Program-made: the position numbers and the translations under genes
The notes under the pieces: generated by a model
What the model saw: only the letters and a program-made list of their open reading frames with translations
Told to the model about the DNA's origin: nothing
Databases searched by the model: none
Shown: one piece after another, positions 17,114 through 26,714 of the stretch
How the letters are laid out: each line of letters starts with the position of its first letter
Numbering within the stretch: position 1 is the stretch's first letter
Origin: an uncultured Glaciecola sp.
GTDB taxonomy: Bacteria; Pseudomonadota; Gammaproteobacteria; Enterobacterales; Alteromonadaceae
Assembly: GCA_905479945.1 (NCBI GenBank)
Contig: CAJQOP010000048.1
Location: forward strand, 17,259-81,258
DNA: 64,000 bases
Reading direction: 5' to 3'

Positions 17114-18511
17114 GTGAACTTTAGAATGCGACTTATGTTAATAGCCGTTTTGCAGGTCGTATTAACATCTTTGATTACCTATTACTTTGTAACAAAAGAG
17201 TATCGCGATTTATCGAGTGAAAGTTTAATTACATTAGAGAAATTCTTAATTGACCAAAAAAAGCAGGAGCTTAAAAATTACACGTCATTGGCAAAGTCGT
17301 CTGTTGATCATCTATATTTAGATTCATTACCTGAGAATACAGTTGTAAAAAACTTAGTTGCGCGAGTTTTTGATGGCCTTTTATACAACGGAGAAGATGG
17401 TTATTTTTTTGTTTATGATGGCAAAGGTACTAATATTGTGCACCCAAAAGAGCCCTTCAGAATTGGCAATAATTACTGGGATCTTGAAAATGAATCTGGT
17501 GAGAAAATCATTCAAATATTATTGAGTAATGCAAAAAATGGTGGCGATTATTTCCGTTATCCTTGGTTGAAACCTTCTCTGAAAGAGCCATCTGACAAAC
17601 TTGGGTATTCCATTTATTTGGAAAAGTGGGATTGGATGATTGGCACAGGTGTATACCTAGATGATGTTTATACCCAGCTTAGTCAACTTCAAAGTGAAAT
17701 GGATCGCCATACAAGCAAAACCAAACAAATAATATTGATTGTTGCGATTTCATCTATTTTCATGATTTTTTTGTTTGGCTTAATTGTTAATTTGAATCAA
17801 AAGAAGAAAACTGATTTAAAAATAAATGAACTTGGACAACGGATAATCACCTTGCAAGAAGACGAACGCAGACATTTTTCTCGTGAACTTCATGACGGGA
17901 TTGTTCAGATACTTATATCCATCAAATATTCGCTAGAGGCTACTGCCCGATATATAGAGAAAGCTAATATGGATAAGCCTGAGCAATTAACTAAAGCGGA
18001 AAATAACTTAAGCACCGCGATCCAAGAAATACGTCGTATTTCACATCATTTACACCCTCGTATACTTGATGAATTGGGTTTATCAGCAGCGCTTGAAGCG
18101 CTTGCCAATGAGTTCACCGAGCGCAGTGCAGTCATAGTAAAGATTGTGAAGCCTGCAGCTAGGAAGTTGCTACCAGACAATATAAACACAAGCCTTTATC
18201 GAGTAGTACAAGAGGCATTAACAAATATCGAAAAGCACGCCAAAGCAACTCAGGTTGCTATTACTTTTGAGTTTCAGAACAACTGGCTCACCCTGAGCAT
18301 TTCCGACAACGGCTGCGGATTTGATCAAGAGAAGCAAGAAGCGAAGCCTCTGCATGGAATAGGGTTGAGAAACTTAGCCGAGAGAATTGAATATCATAGC
18401 GGCAGATTTACCGTCGTATCGAATCCTAGCGGCACTAGTATTGAAGTCATGATCCCTAAATCTAGCTTCGTCAATCATTTCAATCAAACAAGTTTTGAGG
18501 CCCAAAAATGA
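17114..18511 (+). CDS. Cache-domain sensor histidine kinase, NarL-partner type
   Basis: 465 residues. A helix (5-26) is followed by a periplasmic single Cache domain (about 30-200) with GEDGYFFVYDGKGTNIVHP and WDWMIGTGVYLDDV, then a second helix (about 207-228). The HisKA_3 dimerisation domain has ERRHFSRELHDGIVQ, with the phospho-His in RELHD near residue 259. The ATPase has EALTNIEKHAKA and DNGCGF. The start is GTG at 17114 (GAGGTAGG upstream); ATG at 17126 is possible. Cache domains of this type bind small organic acids. Facing a TRAP operon, it probably senses the transported acid and passes phosphate to the next gene, which it overlaps by 4 bases. Confidence 0.9.
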   Translation: MNFRMRLMLIAVLQVVLTSLITYYFVTKEYRDLSSESLITLEKFLIDQKKQELKNYTSLAKSSVDHLYLDSLPENTVVKNLVARVFDGLLYNGEDGYFFVYDGKGTNIVHPKEPFRIGNNYWDLENESGEKIIQILLSNAKNGGDYFRYPWLKPSLKEPSDKLGYSIYLEKWDWMIGTGVYLDDVYTQLSQLQSEMDRHTSKTKQIILIVAISSIFMIFLFGLIVNLNQKKKTDLKINELGQRIITLQEDERRHFSRELHDGIVQILISIKYSLEATARYIEKANMDKPEQLTKAENNLSTAIQEIRRISHHLHPRILDELGLSAALEALANEFTERSAVIVKIVKPAARKLLPDNINTSLYRVVQEALTNIEKHAKATQVAITFEFQNNWLTLSISDNGCGFDQEKQEAKPLHGIGLRNLAERIEYHSGRFTVVSNPSGTSIEVMIPKSSFVNHFNQTSFEAQK

Positions 18512-19152
18512 CAATTGATGCAAATCAAAAGATCACCGTCTTATTAGTCGACGATCATCCCATGGTACAAGATGGCCTAACGGCATGCCTATCATATTAC
18601 GATGATATTGAAATAGTTGATGTATGCACAAATGGAAAAGATGCATTGGACAAAGCCTTGAGCCTAAGACCCGATGTCATTTTGATGGATGTGAGCATGC
18701 CAACTATGAACGGCATAGATGCTACTGAAATTATTACCGACAAAATCCCAGGCACTAAAATACTGATCTTTAGCATGCATGAGAGTTCCGAATTCGTGAC
18801 TAGTTCTATTCAGGCGGGTGCCGCTGGCTATATATCAAAAGACACAACATCAGAAGAAGTATACTTCGCTATTAAAGCTATTGCAGAAGGTAAAACACAT
18901 TTTAGTAGTTCAGTAGCAAGGGCGTTAATAGATAATCCAATAAGACCTGAAAATGAGAAACTTACTACTAGGGAGCAGGTAATTTTAACTTGGATTGCAA
19001 AAGGCTTATCCAGTAAAGAAGTAGCACGAAAGCTCAATATTAGTTACCGAACTGTTGAAGCTCATAGGCGCAATATCAGAACAAAACTAAATATTGAATC
19101 TTTTGCTGAACTAGTGCGCTATGCGGTCAATCATGGCTTGGTCGATTCTTAG
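18508..19152 (+). CDS. NarL/FixJ-family response regulator
   Basis: 214 residues. The receiver domain (about 9-125) has LLVDDHPMVQDG, phospho-Asp in VILMDVSMPTMNG, a conserved Ser in FSMHES and Lys in YISKD. The LuxR-type helix-turn-helix (about 150-212) has LTTREQVILTWIAKGLSSKEVA and RTVEAHRRNI. Its start overlaps the kinase stop (ATGA), so the two are translated together. The divergent TRAP operon is the natural target. Confidence 0.92.
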   Translation: MTIDANQKITVLLVDDHPMVQDGLTACLSYYDDIEIVDVCTNGKDALDKALSLRPDVILMDVSMPTMNGIDATEIITDKIPGTKILIFSMHESSEFVTSSIQAGAAGYISKDTTSEEVYFAIKAIAEGKTHFSSSVARALIDNPIRPENEKLTTREQVILTWIAKGLSSKEVARKLNISYRTVEAHRRNIRTKLNIESFAELVRYAVNHGLVDS

Positions 19153-19197
19153 TTTGAGTAATCCATGAATGACTAAAAAATATAAATACTCAAATAG

Positions 19198-21063
19198 TTA
19201 ACACGATGCTTTTGAACGCAAAATTTGTTCGAACGGAGCGGGTTTACTAAAGTAAAAACCTTGGATGGTATCGCAGTTAAGACTTCCTAAAATACTAGCT
19301 TGAGCTAAGGTTTCTACTCCTTCAGCAACGACCTCTAGCCCCAGGCTAGCGCCCAATGCAATAACAGCTTTGGCAATTGCTAAACTTTCCTCGTTGATGT
19401 CTATTTCATTAATAAGTATTTTATCCATTTTTAACTGACTAACTTTAAAACGCTTAAGGTAACTTAATGATGAATGCCCCATTCCAAAGTCATCAATAGA
19501 CAACTGAACGCCGGAGGCTCTTATTTGTTTTAATAAATCAGATGAGTAACTCCCTTCTTTGACTAACACTGTTTCAGTAATTTCAAAAAAGATACTGTTA
19601 TTTGGCATACTGCTTTTATCAACATAATTTAGTAACTTTTCTATGTGATTATTTTCAAGTTGAGCGCCCGAAATATTAATTGATATATTAAACGAATCTG
19701 CTGATTTACTTAATAACTCTTCGGCATAAGCCAATGCTGTCTTAACTACCCATTCTCCAATGGGGATTATCAAGCCTGTTTTTTCAGCGACAGGTATAAA
19801 ATCCATAGGGCTAACAAACATGTTTTCAGCATTTTTCCAACGAATTAAGGCTTCATATCCGGTTTCAATATGTGTCTTAGCATCTACTTTAGCTTGAAAA
19901 TATAATTCGAATTCTTCATTTTCGATTGCAGAGCGCAAATCACTTTCAATCTTGAATTCCTCTTTTGCTTTACTGCTAAACTGAGGCGCGAAATAACATA
20001 TTTTCATATCATGTGTTTTTGCACGATACATAGCAGTTTCAGCATTTTTTAATAACGTTTCTGAACTTTCGCCGTCAGCAGGATAAGCTGCAATACCGAT
20101 GCTGCAGTCCAACAAAATATTATAAGTCTCATGCTTAATGGGCATAGATAAAGCATCAATTGCGTTTTGCGCTAAGGCCGCAGTGTCATCAATTGTTTTT
20201 GCAATAATAACAAATTGATCTCCCCCCACCCTGGCCAACAAATTGGCTTTCAGAATACTGACTTGTAAACGTTTACCAACTGATTTTAGTATTTGATCAC
20301 CGAAACTGTGGCCAAATGTATCATTTAGTGTTTTAAACCTGTCTAAGTCGATGAAAACCAAACTAAATGAATTACCTTGCTGATTAGACTGTTCTATAGT
20401 TTGCTCAAGTTGGATAAAAAGGCTGCTGCGATTAGCCAATCCAGTTAATGGGTCTTGATAGGCCATTATTTCCAATTGTTCTTGCTGTTTTGAACGTTCT
20501 AAGATTATACCTATGATATAGCTTGATATAGCCAATAGTTCTTTTTGAAAGGAGCTCGGCTCTCTGCATTCAGAGGACGACAAGGCAAAGCTTCCTATAG
20601 AGTCTCCATCAACATTTCGCACAGGATTGGACCAGCAAGCGTTAAGCTCAAAATGTTCGAATACGTTACGAATATCTAAGCATCGACTATCAGTATGGAC
20701 ATTATATACAAATGTTGCCTCGTTTCGATATACGGCATAGCCGCAGCTTCCCGCAGTAGGTCCGGGTTCCACGTGGTTCAGCAGGGCTTGGTCTTCTTGT
20801 GATACTGATGGTGCAGAAATAACATCCATGTATTCTTGATTTTTTATCATCATAACTGTGGCTATTGACTTCGGCACTAAGTCTTCAGCCATTAGGCATA
20901 GTTCAGCTAAGATTTCTTGTTGCGGGCGGTTAGAAACTACCATTTGTAATATGGAGTGTTGAATATTAAGTAAGGCTTGCTGCTCTTCCATCGTTAGCTG
21001 AATACTAGTGACTGGTTTAGCGTGTTTCGCTATAAATGGCAACCTTTGTATCATTATGTCCAA
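19198..21063 (-). CDS. GAF-GGDEF-EAL cyclic di-GMP enzyme
   Basis: 621 residues. A GAF domain (about 30-190), with TAGSCGYAVYR and CWSNPV, could sense a small ligand or redox state. The GGDEF domain (about 205-360) carries GGDQF rather than GGDEF, replacing the Glu that normally takes part in catalysis, so cyclase activity is doubtful. The EAL domain (about 372-615) has EALIRW, NISGAQ, FEITETVL, DDFGMGHSS, KMDK and AEGVET, all expected for an active phosphodiesterase. It probably lowers cyclic di-GMP in response to its GAF signal. It has no membrane segment and stands alone. Confidence 0.9.
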   Translation of the reverse strand: MDIMIQRLPFIAKHAKPVTSIQLTMEEQQALLNIQHSILQMVVSNRPQQEILAELCLMAEDLVPKSIATVMMIKNQEYMDVISAPSVSQEDQALLNHVEPGPTAGSCGYAVYRNEATFVYNVHTDSRCLDIRNVFEHFELNACWSNPVRNVDGDSIGSFALSSSECREPSSFQKELLAISSYIIGIILERSKQQEQLEIMAYQDPLTGLANRSSLFIQLEQTIEQSNQQGNSFSLVFIDLDRFKTLNDTFGHSFGDQILKSVGKRLQVSILKANLLARVGGDQFVIIAKTIDDTAALAQNAIDALSMPIKHETYNILLDCSIGIAAYPADGESSETLLKNAETAMYRAKTHDMKICYFAPQFSSKAKEEFKIESDLRSAIENEEFELYFQAKVDAKTHIETGYEALIRWKNAENMFVSPMDFIPVAEKTGLIIPIGEWVVKTALAYAEELLSKSADSFNISINISGAQLENNHIEKLLNYVDKSSMPNNSIFFEITETVLVKEGSYSSDLLKQIRASGVQLSIDDFGMGHSSLSYLKRFKVSQLKMDKILINEIDINEESLAIAKAVIALGASLGLEVVAEGVETLAQASILGSLNCDTIQGFYFSKPAPFEQILRSKASC

Positions 21064-21339
21064 GCCTCATAAAATCATTAGTTTTGAAAAGCTAGATAGT
21101 AAAAGCCCTCTATCGTCACTAAAACTTGTACTTTAGTTTAACTTAGCATGCGCAGGATATAAAAAACAACTGATAGGTATTAATAAAGCCACAGTGAAAT
21201 GCTGCTAACACAATAGTAAAAGGACAAATTATCTGCTCTGGAAGATCAGCTTAGCGAATTCAAAGCCAATTTGAAATAATTAGCATTATTACAATCGCTT
21301 GCGTAAGCTACAACAATAAACACATTAACAAGTCGAACC

Positions 21340-22533
21340 ATGGGCGATACTTCTAACTTAATACTCAGTTGGCGAACGGTCATGATGGCGATGGTTTGTT
21401 TGCCTATTATTATCTGTTTTGTGATTCTTTGTCGCAAAAAAGTCGAAAAGAAGTCAAGCTATGCACTCGCAGCACTTTTGCTAGCATGTGTACTTTCTGT
21501 CATGCCCCAAATCATTGGCTTTGCTGAGTTTTACCAAGTTTGGCCAGGACTCACTTTCTTTCCATTTGCCACTGAATTATGGTTAGGCCCTCTGCTATAC
21601 ATCCATGCACATTTATTACTGAAGAGTGAACCCTTAGCTTGGCGAATATGGACGCTTATTCCGGGTGTCGCTCAAACACTCTACTATAGCGCCGCATTTC
21701 TGCTATTAGGCGACTTTCAGAATAAGTGGGAATTTAGTCGAAACTTCCACTCAATTTATGTATCGCCGTTTGAAGGCATATTGGCAATAGTTTTTATTTC
21801 AATTGCGCTTTACAAAATATGGCGAATGTATTTTCGTTACGAGACTTTCATTTTTAATACCGAATCAATCGCTATTGAATTTCAGCCCGTGTGGTTAAAA
21901 CGAATAATTGTTGTTGTGCTCATTGCCGCCGGGCTACTTGCGTCTATTGAGATAGTTAGCCTATTTGTTGACTTGAGTTATACCGCTGCTTTCCCTATTC
22001 AAGTTCTCATAATGATGAGTATCGCGTGGTTAAGTATTGAGGCCGTGTGGCGACTTAATCAAGCATTCCCAAAATTACCAATACAAGAAATATATCCTAC
22101 TATTGAGTGCATGAGCGAGCTCAAAGAAGGATTAAAAAGTGTAAATCCCTCCAACGACATTGAGGATATTGAGATTTCAGGCGCTTTTTCTAGCGATGAC
22201 GTTCGCCAGCAGGCACTAAAAATAAACAACTCAGTAACAAAGGAAGAATGGTTTTTAGAGCCGCGTTTTTCGCTAAAAGAATTAGCCAAGCGCATGGCTA
22301 GCAATGAGGCTTATATTTCCAAAGCAATCAATCAAGGGCTAGATACGTCCTTTAATAATTATATAAATGGTCTTCGCGTAAAGTGCGCCCAAGATCTCAT
22401 GCAAACAACAACGCTGCCATTGCTAACAATAGCCTTAGAAAGTGGATTTAATTCAAAAGCGACATTCAACCGTGTATTTAAAGATTTCACTGAAAGTACG
22501 CCAAGCCAATATAAAAAAGGTCTCAAATCTTAA
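21340..22533 (+). CDS. AraC-family regulator with membrane-embedded N-terminal half
   Basis: 397 residues. Residues 1-235 hold about seven hydrophobic segments in the pattern of membrane-bound AraC regulators. A linker (about 240-295) leads to a two-helix-turn-helix AraC domain (about 300-395): SLKELAKRMASNEAYISKAIN, then LLTIALESGFNSKATFNRVFK and TPSQYKK. It would detect something in or outside the membrane and act on DNA directly. It reads toward the S41 protease gene 112 bases downstream; co-regulation is plausible. Confidence 0.85.
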   Translation: MGDTSNLILSWRTVMMAMVCLPIIICFVILCRKKVEKKSSYALAALLLACVLSVMPQIIGFAEFYQVWPGLTFFPFATELWLGPLLYIHAHLLLKSEPLAWRIWTLIPGVAQTLYYSAAFLLLGDFQNKWEFSRNFHSIYVSPFEGILAIVFISIALYKIWRMYFRYETFIFNTESIAIEFQPVWLKRIIVVVLIAAGLLASIEIVSLFVDLSYTAAFPIQVLIMMSIAWLSIEAVWRLNQAFPKLPIQEIYPTIECMSELKEGLKSVNPSNDIEDIEISGAFSSDDVRQQALKINNSVTKEEWFLEPRFSLKELAKRMASNEAYISKAINQGLDTSFNNYINGLRVKCAQDLMQTTTLPLLTIALESGFNSKATFNRVFKDFTESTPSQYKKGLKS

Positions 22534-22645
22534 AAAATATGCCTCAACTTATCTTTTGGGGCGCTTTCACTTTTCATATATCCAATAATAAGCTCAACAA
22601 AACAAAGCTTTAAAAGCTAATAATTTGAATTATTTGGATATCCTT

Positions 22646-24292
22646 ATGAATGCCTCTATAAATGCCTCTATAAATACTTCTATAAGTGCTTTCTGTCACA
22701 ACAAGCACATCAGTAATACCGTCGATGAAAATAGCGATGATCACTCCGGTACAAAGGTGACTCTATTTTTCCTTAAGCTTAAAAAACTCGGGCATTTAAT
22801 GACGTGTCTCGGTTTTCTGCTCCTGCTTACTTCGAGCGTTAGAATGGCTTTTGCCAACAACGATACTATTTTAAAAAGTAATGCTGCGGGGGAAAACATG
22901 TTGAGTGTAGAGGATATAAAATCCGATGTTGGCTTGCTCAAAAAAGCGTATAAAAGAATCCATCCGGGCTATACCCGATATACCAGTGAAGAAAAAATGA
23001 CAAAAGCTTGGGACGACATAACTCAGCAAGCAGCAAACCAGAACGGCATGCAAACTAAGCGTTTTTATATAGCTATTCAAAGTGTATTAAGCCTAATTAG
23101 ATGTGATCACACTAAAGCGAATCTGCCAAAGGTCATGAAGCAATACCGTGATATAAACCCAGTATACTTGCCTTTTCGTTGGACTTGGATCGATGGCAGA
23201 GCATTTGTTACTGTTAGCGACAATCAAGGGCTGTTGAATATCCACGATGAAATACTGAGTATTGATGGTGAGCCAATCCAAACCATGGTTGAAAAAGTGC
23301 TGCCGCTTATTCCATATGACGGCTACACAGCATGGTCTCGCAACTCGGGTATTGCCGAGTCCCTAGAATTTAAGGGCGGTGCCTTTGATCACTTTGGCTC
23401 CTTGATGTGGGAAACTAAACCAGAAGTAATTATAAATATAAAAACAAAACAAGGCGATATTACTGCCCACACTATGCAGCGTCTGAACTATAAAGAATAT
23501 ACAGCGCTTGCAGGTAAAAACCCTTCGTTTGAAAATTTCAAAGACGCCATTACATTTGAGCGCATCGGAGAAAGGGTAGCTTATCTAAAAGTAGATACCT
23601 TCGTTAACTATCGTAATCCAGTCGATCCGGCAGACATGTATGATCCTATTTTTAAGACGATTCAGCAAGAAAACCGTAATGTGCTGATCCTTGATTTACG
23701 CAACAATGGTGGCGGTTCGTCTGATGCTAGCCAAGGTTTACTTGCAAACCTCATTGCAAAGAAAATGAAGTACAAGCTTGATATGTATGTCAATACATTG
23801 GAATTTCAGGATATTCGTCCTCACTTGTGGACTTGGGATGATCGAGCATTGGATCCAAGCTGGATTGGTTTTAGTAAAAATGACAACAACACATATTCAC
23901 TGCGTTCTTGGTTCACCGATGAACTCGATGTCGTAAAACCAGCTAAATATGCATTTAATGGCAAAATTATCGCGCTAACAAGCAACAATAATTCATCTGG
24001 AAGCACAAACCTACTTTCCGTTATTCACTCAACTGGACGAGTTAAACTTATTGGAGAGAAAACAGGTGGCAGTGCTGAAGGGGCGACGGCAGGTGTGCTA
24101 TTTACGTTGACCTTACCTAAGTCAAAAATTACTACACGCATTCCATTTTTTCGTTTTAAAAATAACGTAAAATCATTTACACAAGGTATGGGCTTGTTAC
24201 CTGACGTTGAAGCTGCAATGACTGCAGAAGCACTATTGAATGGGCAAGACCCAGCTTTGTTTGAAGCTTTGAAATATGCCAACGATAATTAG
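22646..24292 (+). CDS. Secreted S41-family (C-terminal processing type) peptidase
   Basis: About 548 residues. A hydrophobic export segment begins near 22799 (MTCLGFLLLL), preceded by a polar 50-residue N-terminus. The catalytic S41 region has RVAYLKVDTFV, VLILDLRNNGGGSSDAS, then SNNNSSGSTNLL, with the probable nucleophile Ser, and GEKTGGSAEGATAG. It would be a periplasmic or surface peptidase, resembling the tricorn/CtpA group without an obvious PDZ domain. Start choice is unsure: TTG 22625, ATG 22646 or ATG 22799, the last giving a clean signal peptide. The 5' part contains a 12-bp tandem repeat. Confidence 0.8.
   Translation: MNASINASINTSISAFCHNKHISNTVDENSDDHSGTKVTLFFLKLKKLGHLMTCLGFLLLLTSSVRMAFANNDTILKSNAAGENMLSVEDIKSDVGLLKKAYKRIHPGYTRYTSEEKMTKAWDDITQQAANQNGMQTKRFYIAIQSVLSLIRCDHTKANLPKVMKQYRDINPVYLPFRWTWIDGRAFVTVSDNQGLLNIHDEILSIDGEPIQTMVEKVLPLIPYDGYTAWSRNSGIAESLEFKGGAFDHFGSLMWETKPEVIINIKTKQGDITAHTMQRLNYKEYTALAGKNPSFENFKDAITFERIGERVAYLKVDTFVNYRNPVDPADMYDPIFKTIQQENRNVLILDLRNNGGGSSDASQGLLANLIAKKMKYKLDMYVNTLEFQDIRPHLWTWDDRALDPSWIGFSKNDNNTYSLRSWFTDELDVVKPAKYAFNGKIIALTSNNNSSGSTNLLSVIHSTGRVKLIGEKTGGSAEGATAGVLFTLTLPKSKITTRIPFFRFKNNVKSFTQGMGLLPDVEAAMTAEALLNGQDPALFEALKYANDN
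22649..22684. repeat. 12-bp tandem repeat (3 copies) at the start of the S41 peptidase gene
   Basis: AATGCCTCTATA (22649 and 22661) and AATACTTCTATA (22673), with a decayed fourth copy after that. In frame it encodes NASI repeats. If the true start is 22799, the repeat lies in the leader. Confidence 0.85.
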
Positions 24293-24435
24293 CATTTGAG
24301 TGTCGAAATAACAGCCGGCTATTGCAGCATGACTTATTGGATTGGGCCATTCTGGTAGCGTCGGCTCGTTCGAAATATAAATATGTTTTATTATGTTTTG
24401 TTATGTTTAGCTATCCAAAATATTGAATTAACCAA

Positions 24436-25740
24436 TTATTTCAATATTAAAACTGTTTGTAATATCGCAATACTACGAATCGATACAGCTTGAATTTTAT
24501 CCATATCAATAGGTACCGCTACGACCTGATAAGATACCTTATCATTTTGTATAAGGTAGTCAACGTGACCAGCCGGCTCACCGTTAATGTTCCATCCGGT
24601 CACTCTAAATTGTACTTCCAAGCCCTGAGAGTTTGAATAACTGCCCTTATGAATTTTTAATATCTTTTTATTGTCTACAATAGACTTATAGTATTTTTCA
24701 ATAGCTCTCCATTTTTTCTCAAAACTCTTGAATCTGGGCACCTCTGCCGCTTCAATGTAAAAATCGAGCGTTTCACCAGTCCATCCAACCAATAGCTTAG
24801 CGCTTCCTTCTTCGATGGCTTGAAATGTAAGGTCTTCTCCTTCCGGAAAGGAGATTGAAAGATGAGACGCGAGATTGGCTCCTTGCTCGGTAAAAAGCTC
24901 GCCTATACCTGCTGTAACTCTCGCTGTGTATGTATTAATAGCACTTTCAAACCCACTTATGAATGCATCTTGATACAACTGCATATTAGGCTCTTGGATT
25001 GCCTTATGATATTGCTCAATTTCCGCCTTATTAAACTGCTTCAGAGCGTTTAATAAGAACAGTGTGCTTTGTTCCTCCACTGCACTATTCAATTGTTTAG
25101 TAAGCTCGGGCGTCATCATGTTTGGATTACTAACAATTTCAGCAAAGGGACGATTAAGTTTTTTCACCACACTTTGTACTACAAGCATTATATTTTTTTG
25201 AGTACTAAAAATAAGGCGATTTGTATCTGCGCTTGCTAGGATATGTTGAACTGAAGCGTTGCGGTTAGTATCCTGCAGGAGCTGCTCTGCATTTTGCTGC
25301 ATTTGTTTCAACGCTTCTTCGGAAGCGCCTGCCTGCAAAGCCAAAACAATCCTCTTACCTAATTCAGATTCGAACCAAACAAGTAAATCCGCAGCTTGTT
25401 CTTCAGATAGGGTTTCTTTTAGGACACGTCTAAATTCATCACTAATTAGGTCCGCACTATTTATTTTTTCAACTTCATAAAATATTGCTTCAAGTTGATT
25501 ATCAGTGGCATAAATACTCTCAGGGTCAACAGCTGCAAGTTGTGTAATTAGGTTTGTTGAAAACCCTTTTGTTTGAAACTCAAACCCAGACGCCTCAACC
25601 AATTTATCCATAGTTGTTTGTGTTAGCTCTGCGGCAGACGTTTTAGCCACTAAGGAAACAAATACAATACTCGTAATAACAAGCAATTTACTTAACACTT
25701 TCAAATTAAATCCTTTTATTAGTTTTGTCGGAATGTTCAT
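24436..25740 (-). CDS. Exported protein with DUF2059-like region, unknown function
   Basis: 434 residues with an N-terminal signal peptide (about 15-37, cleavage after TSA). The mature part is largely helical. The segment LSEEQAADLLVWFESELGKRI looks like the DUF2059 pattern, where a Trp-containing helix precedes 'S..G.+'. The last 130 residues look beta-rich (GSYSNSQGLEVQFRVTG, VDYLIQNDKVSYQVV). It is probably periplasmic. It is transcribed on its own, toward the S41 gene. No catalytic motif is visible. Confidence 0.7.
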   Translation of the reverse strand: MNIPTKLIKGFNLKVLSKLLVITSIVFVSLVAKTSAAELTQTTMDKLVEASGFEFQTKGFSTNLITQLAAVDPESIYATDNQLEAIFYEVEKINSADLISDEFRRVLKETLSEEQAADLLVWFESELGKRIVLALQAGASEEALKQMQQNAEQLLQDTNRNASVQHILASADTNRLIFSTQKNIMLVVQSVVKKLNRPFAEIVSNPNMMTPELTKQLNSAVEEQSTLFLLNALKQFNKAEIEQYHKAIQEPNMQLYQDAFISGFESAINTYTARVTAGIGELFTEQGANLASHLSISFPEGEDLTFQAIEEGSAKLLVGWTGETLDFYIEAAEVPRFKSFEKKWRAIEKYYKSIVDNKKILKIHKGSYSNSQGLEVQFRVTGWNINGEPAGHVDYLIQNDKVSYQVVAVPIDMDKIQAVSIRSIAILQTVLILK

Positions 25741-25805
25741 TGCTGAAAAACAACTTATGCCAGCTTGCAGTAATTGCTTAAATCAACCTGCTTTCTAATC
25801 GCCGG

Positions 25806-26714
25806 TCAATGTCCCTTATGAAATATTTGGTTTTCTAGGGTGTGACCATTAACTAGTTGCCGGTATTGCCATCCTTGTTGATGACAGCATTTTAAGAGCT
25901 CGATATCGAAGGCGTCAGCTGATTTAACATATTCAATTACATATTCCTTAGACTGGCTCATATAGACGCGTTGAACCATTGGCAACTGTTGAAGATACTG
26001 CTCAACGCTGGGGTATTCTTGCGCCAACTGCAAGGTAATAAAGTGTTTTGCATCGCCCACTTGTGTTCGCGCGTTATGCTCGCTCAAAATACCTTTATCC
26101 AAGTGCAGTACTTGACCACACAAACGTTCTAGCTCACTTAAGTCATGAGAACTTAAAATGAAAGTTGTTTGCTCGCTCAATGAACTCACCAACTCCCTGA
26201 CTTCGCGGGCATGAATGGGATCAAGTCCCGCTGTGGCTTCATCAAGCATGACTATTTCCGGTTCGCCAATTAGCGCTTGTGCAATCGTTACTCTCTTGCG
26301 CATACCATGAGATAAATCTTTTGGTCGCTGATTCGCTACATCGCTTAAGCCGACAAGTTCAAGTACTCGTTCACTTTCTTGCTTGGCTTTTGTTTTAGTC
26401 AAACCTTGTAGTTGAGCATAAAAAGTCAGCTGATGGATAATGCTGAATCTCGGGTCCAACTGAGCATCTTGTGGAAGCGCAGTTAATTTACCAAATAGAT
26501 CTGAACTGCCCGCAGGACTATCCAAAATTCGTAATTGGCCGGCACTAGGAAAGATGTATCCGCACAAAAGGCTGAATAAGGTGGTTTTGCCCGCTCCATT
26601 GGGGCCAACAAGCGCTACAGGGGCCCCTGTTTGTATTTCAAAGCTAACATTATTGAGCGCCACCTTAGACCCGTATTGCTTAGTTAAACCAGATGCACTT
26701 ATCACTGTGCTCAT
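25806..26714 (-). CDS. ABC transporter ATP-binding protein
   Basis: 302 residues from ATG 26714, which has AAGGAG upstream and overlaps the permease stop by 4 bases (ATGA). Walker A is GPNGAGKTT, the signature is LSHGMRKR (LSGGQ-like) and Walker B is IVMLDEATAGLDP, with H-loop SSHDLSE. The C-terminal 90 residues are an extra domain typical of NosF/CcmA-like exporters. It powers the ABC-2 permease encoded just upstream. The substrate is unknown. A longer frame to 26879 exists, but it runs inside the permease gene. Confidence 0.9.
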   Translation of the reverse strand: MSTVISASGLTKQYGSKVALNNVSFEIQTGAPVALVGPNGAGKTTLFSLLCGYIFPSAGQLRILDSPAGSSDLFGKLTALPQDAQLDPRFSIIHQLTFYAQLQGLTKTKAKQESERVLELVGLSDVANQRPKDLSHGMRKRVTIAQALIGEPEIVMLDEATAGLDPIHAREVRELVSSLSEQTTFILSSHDLSELERLCGQVLHLDKGILSEHNARTQVGDAKHFITLQLAQEYPSVEQYLQQLPMVQRVYMSQSKEYVIEYVKSADAFDIELLKCCHQQGWQYRQLVNGHTLENQIFHKGH

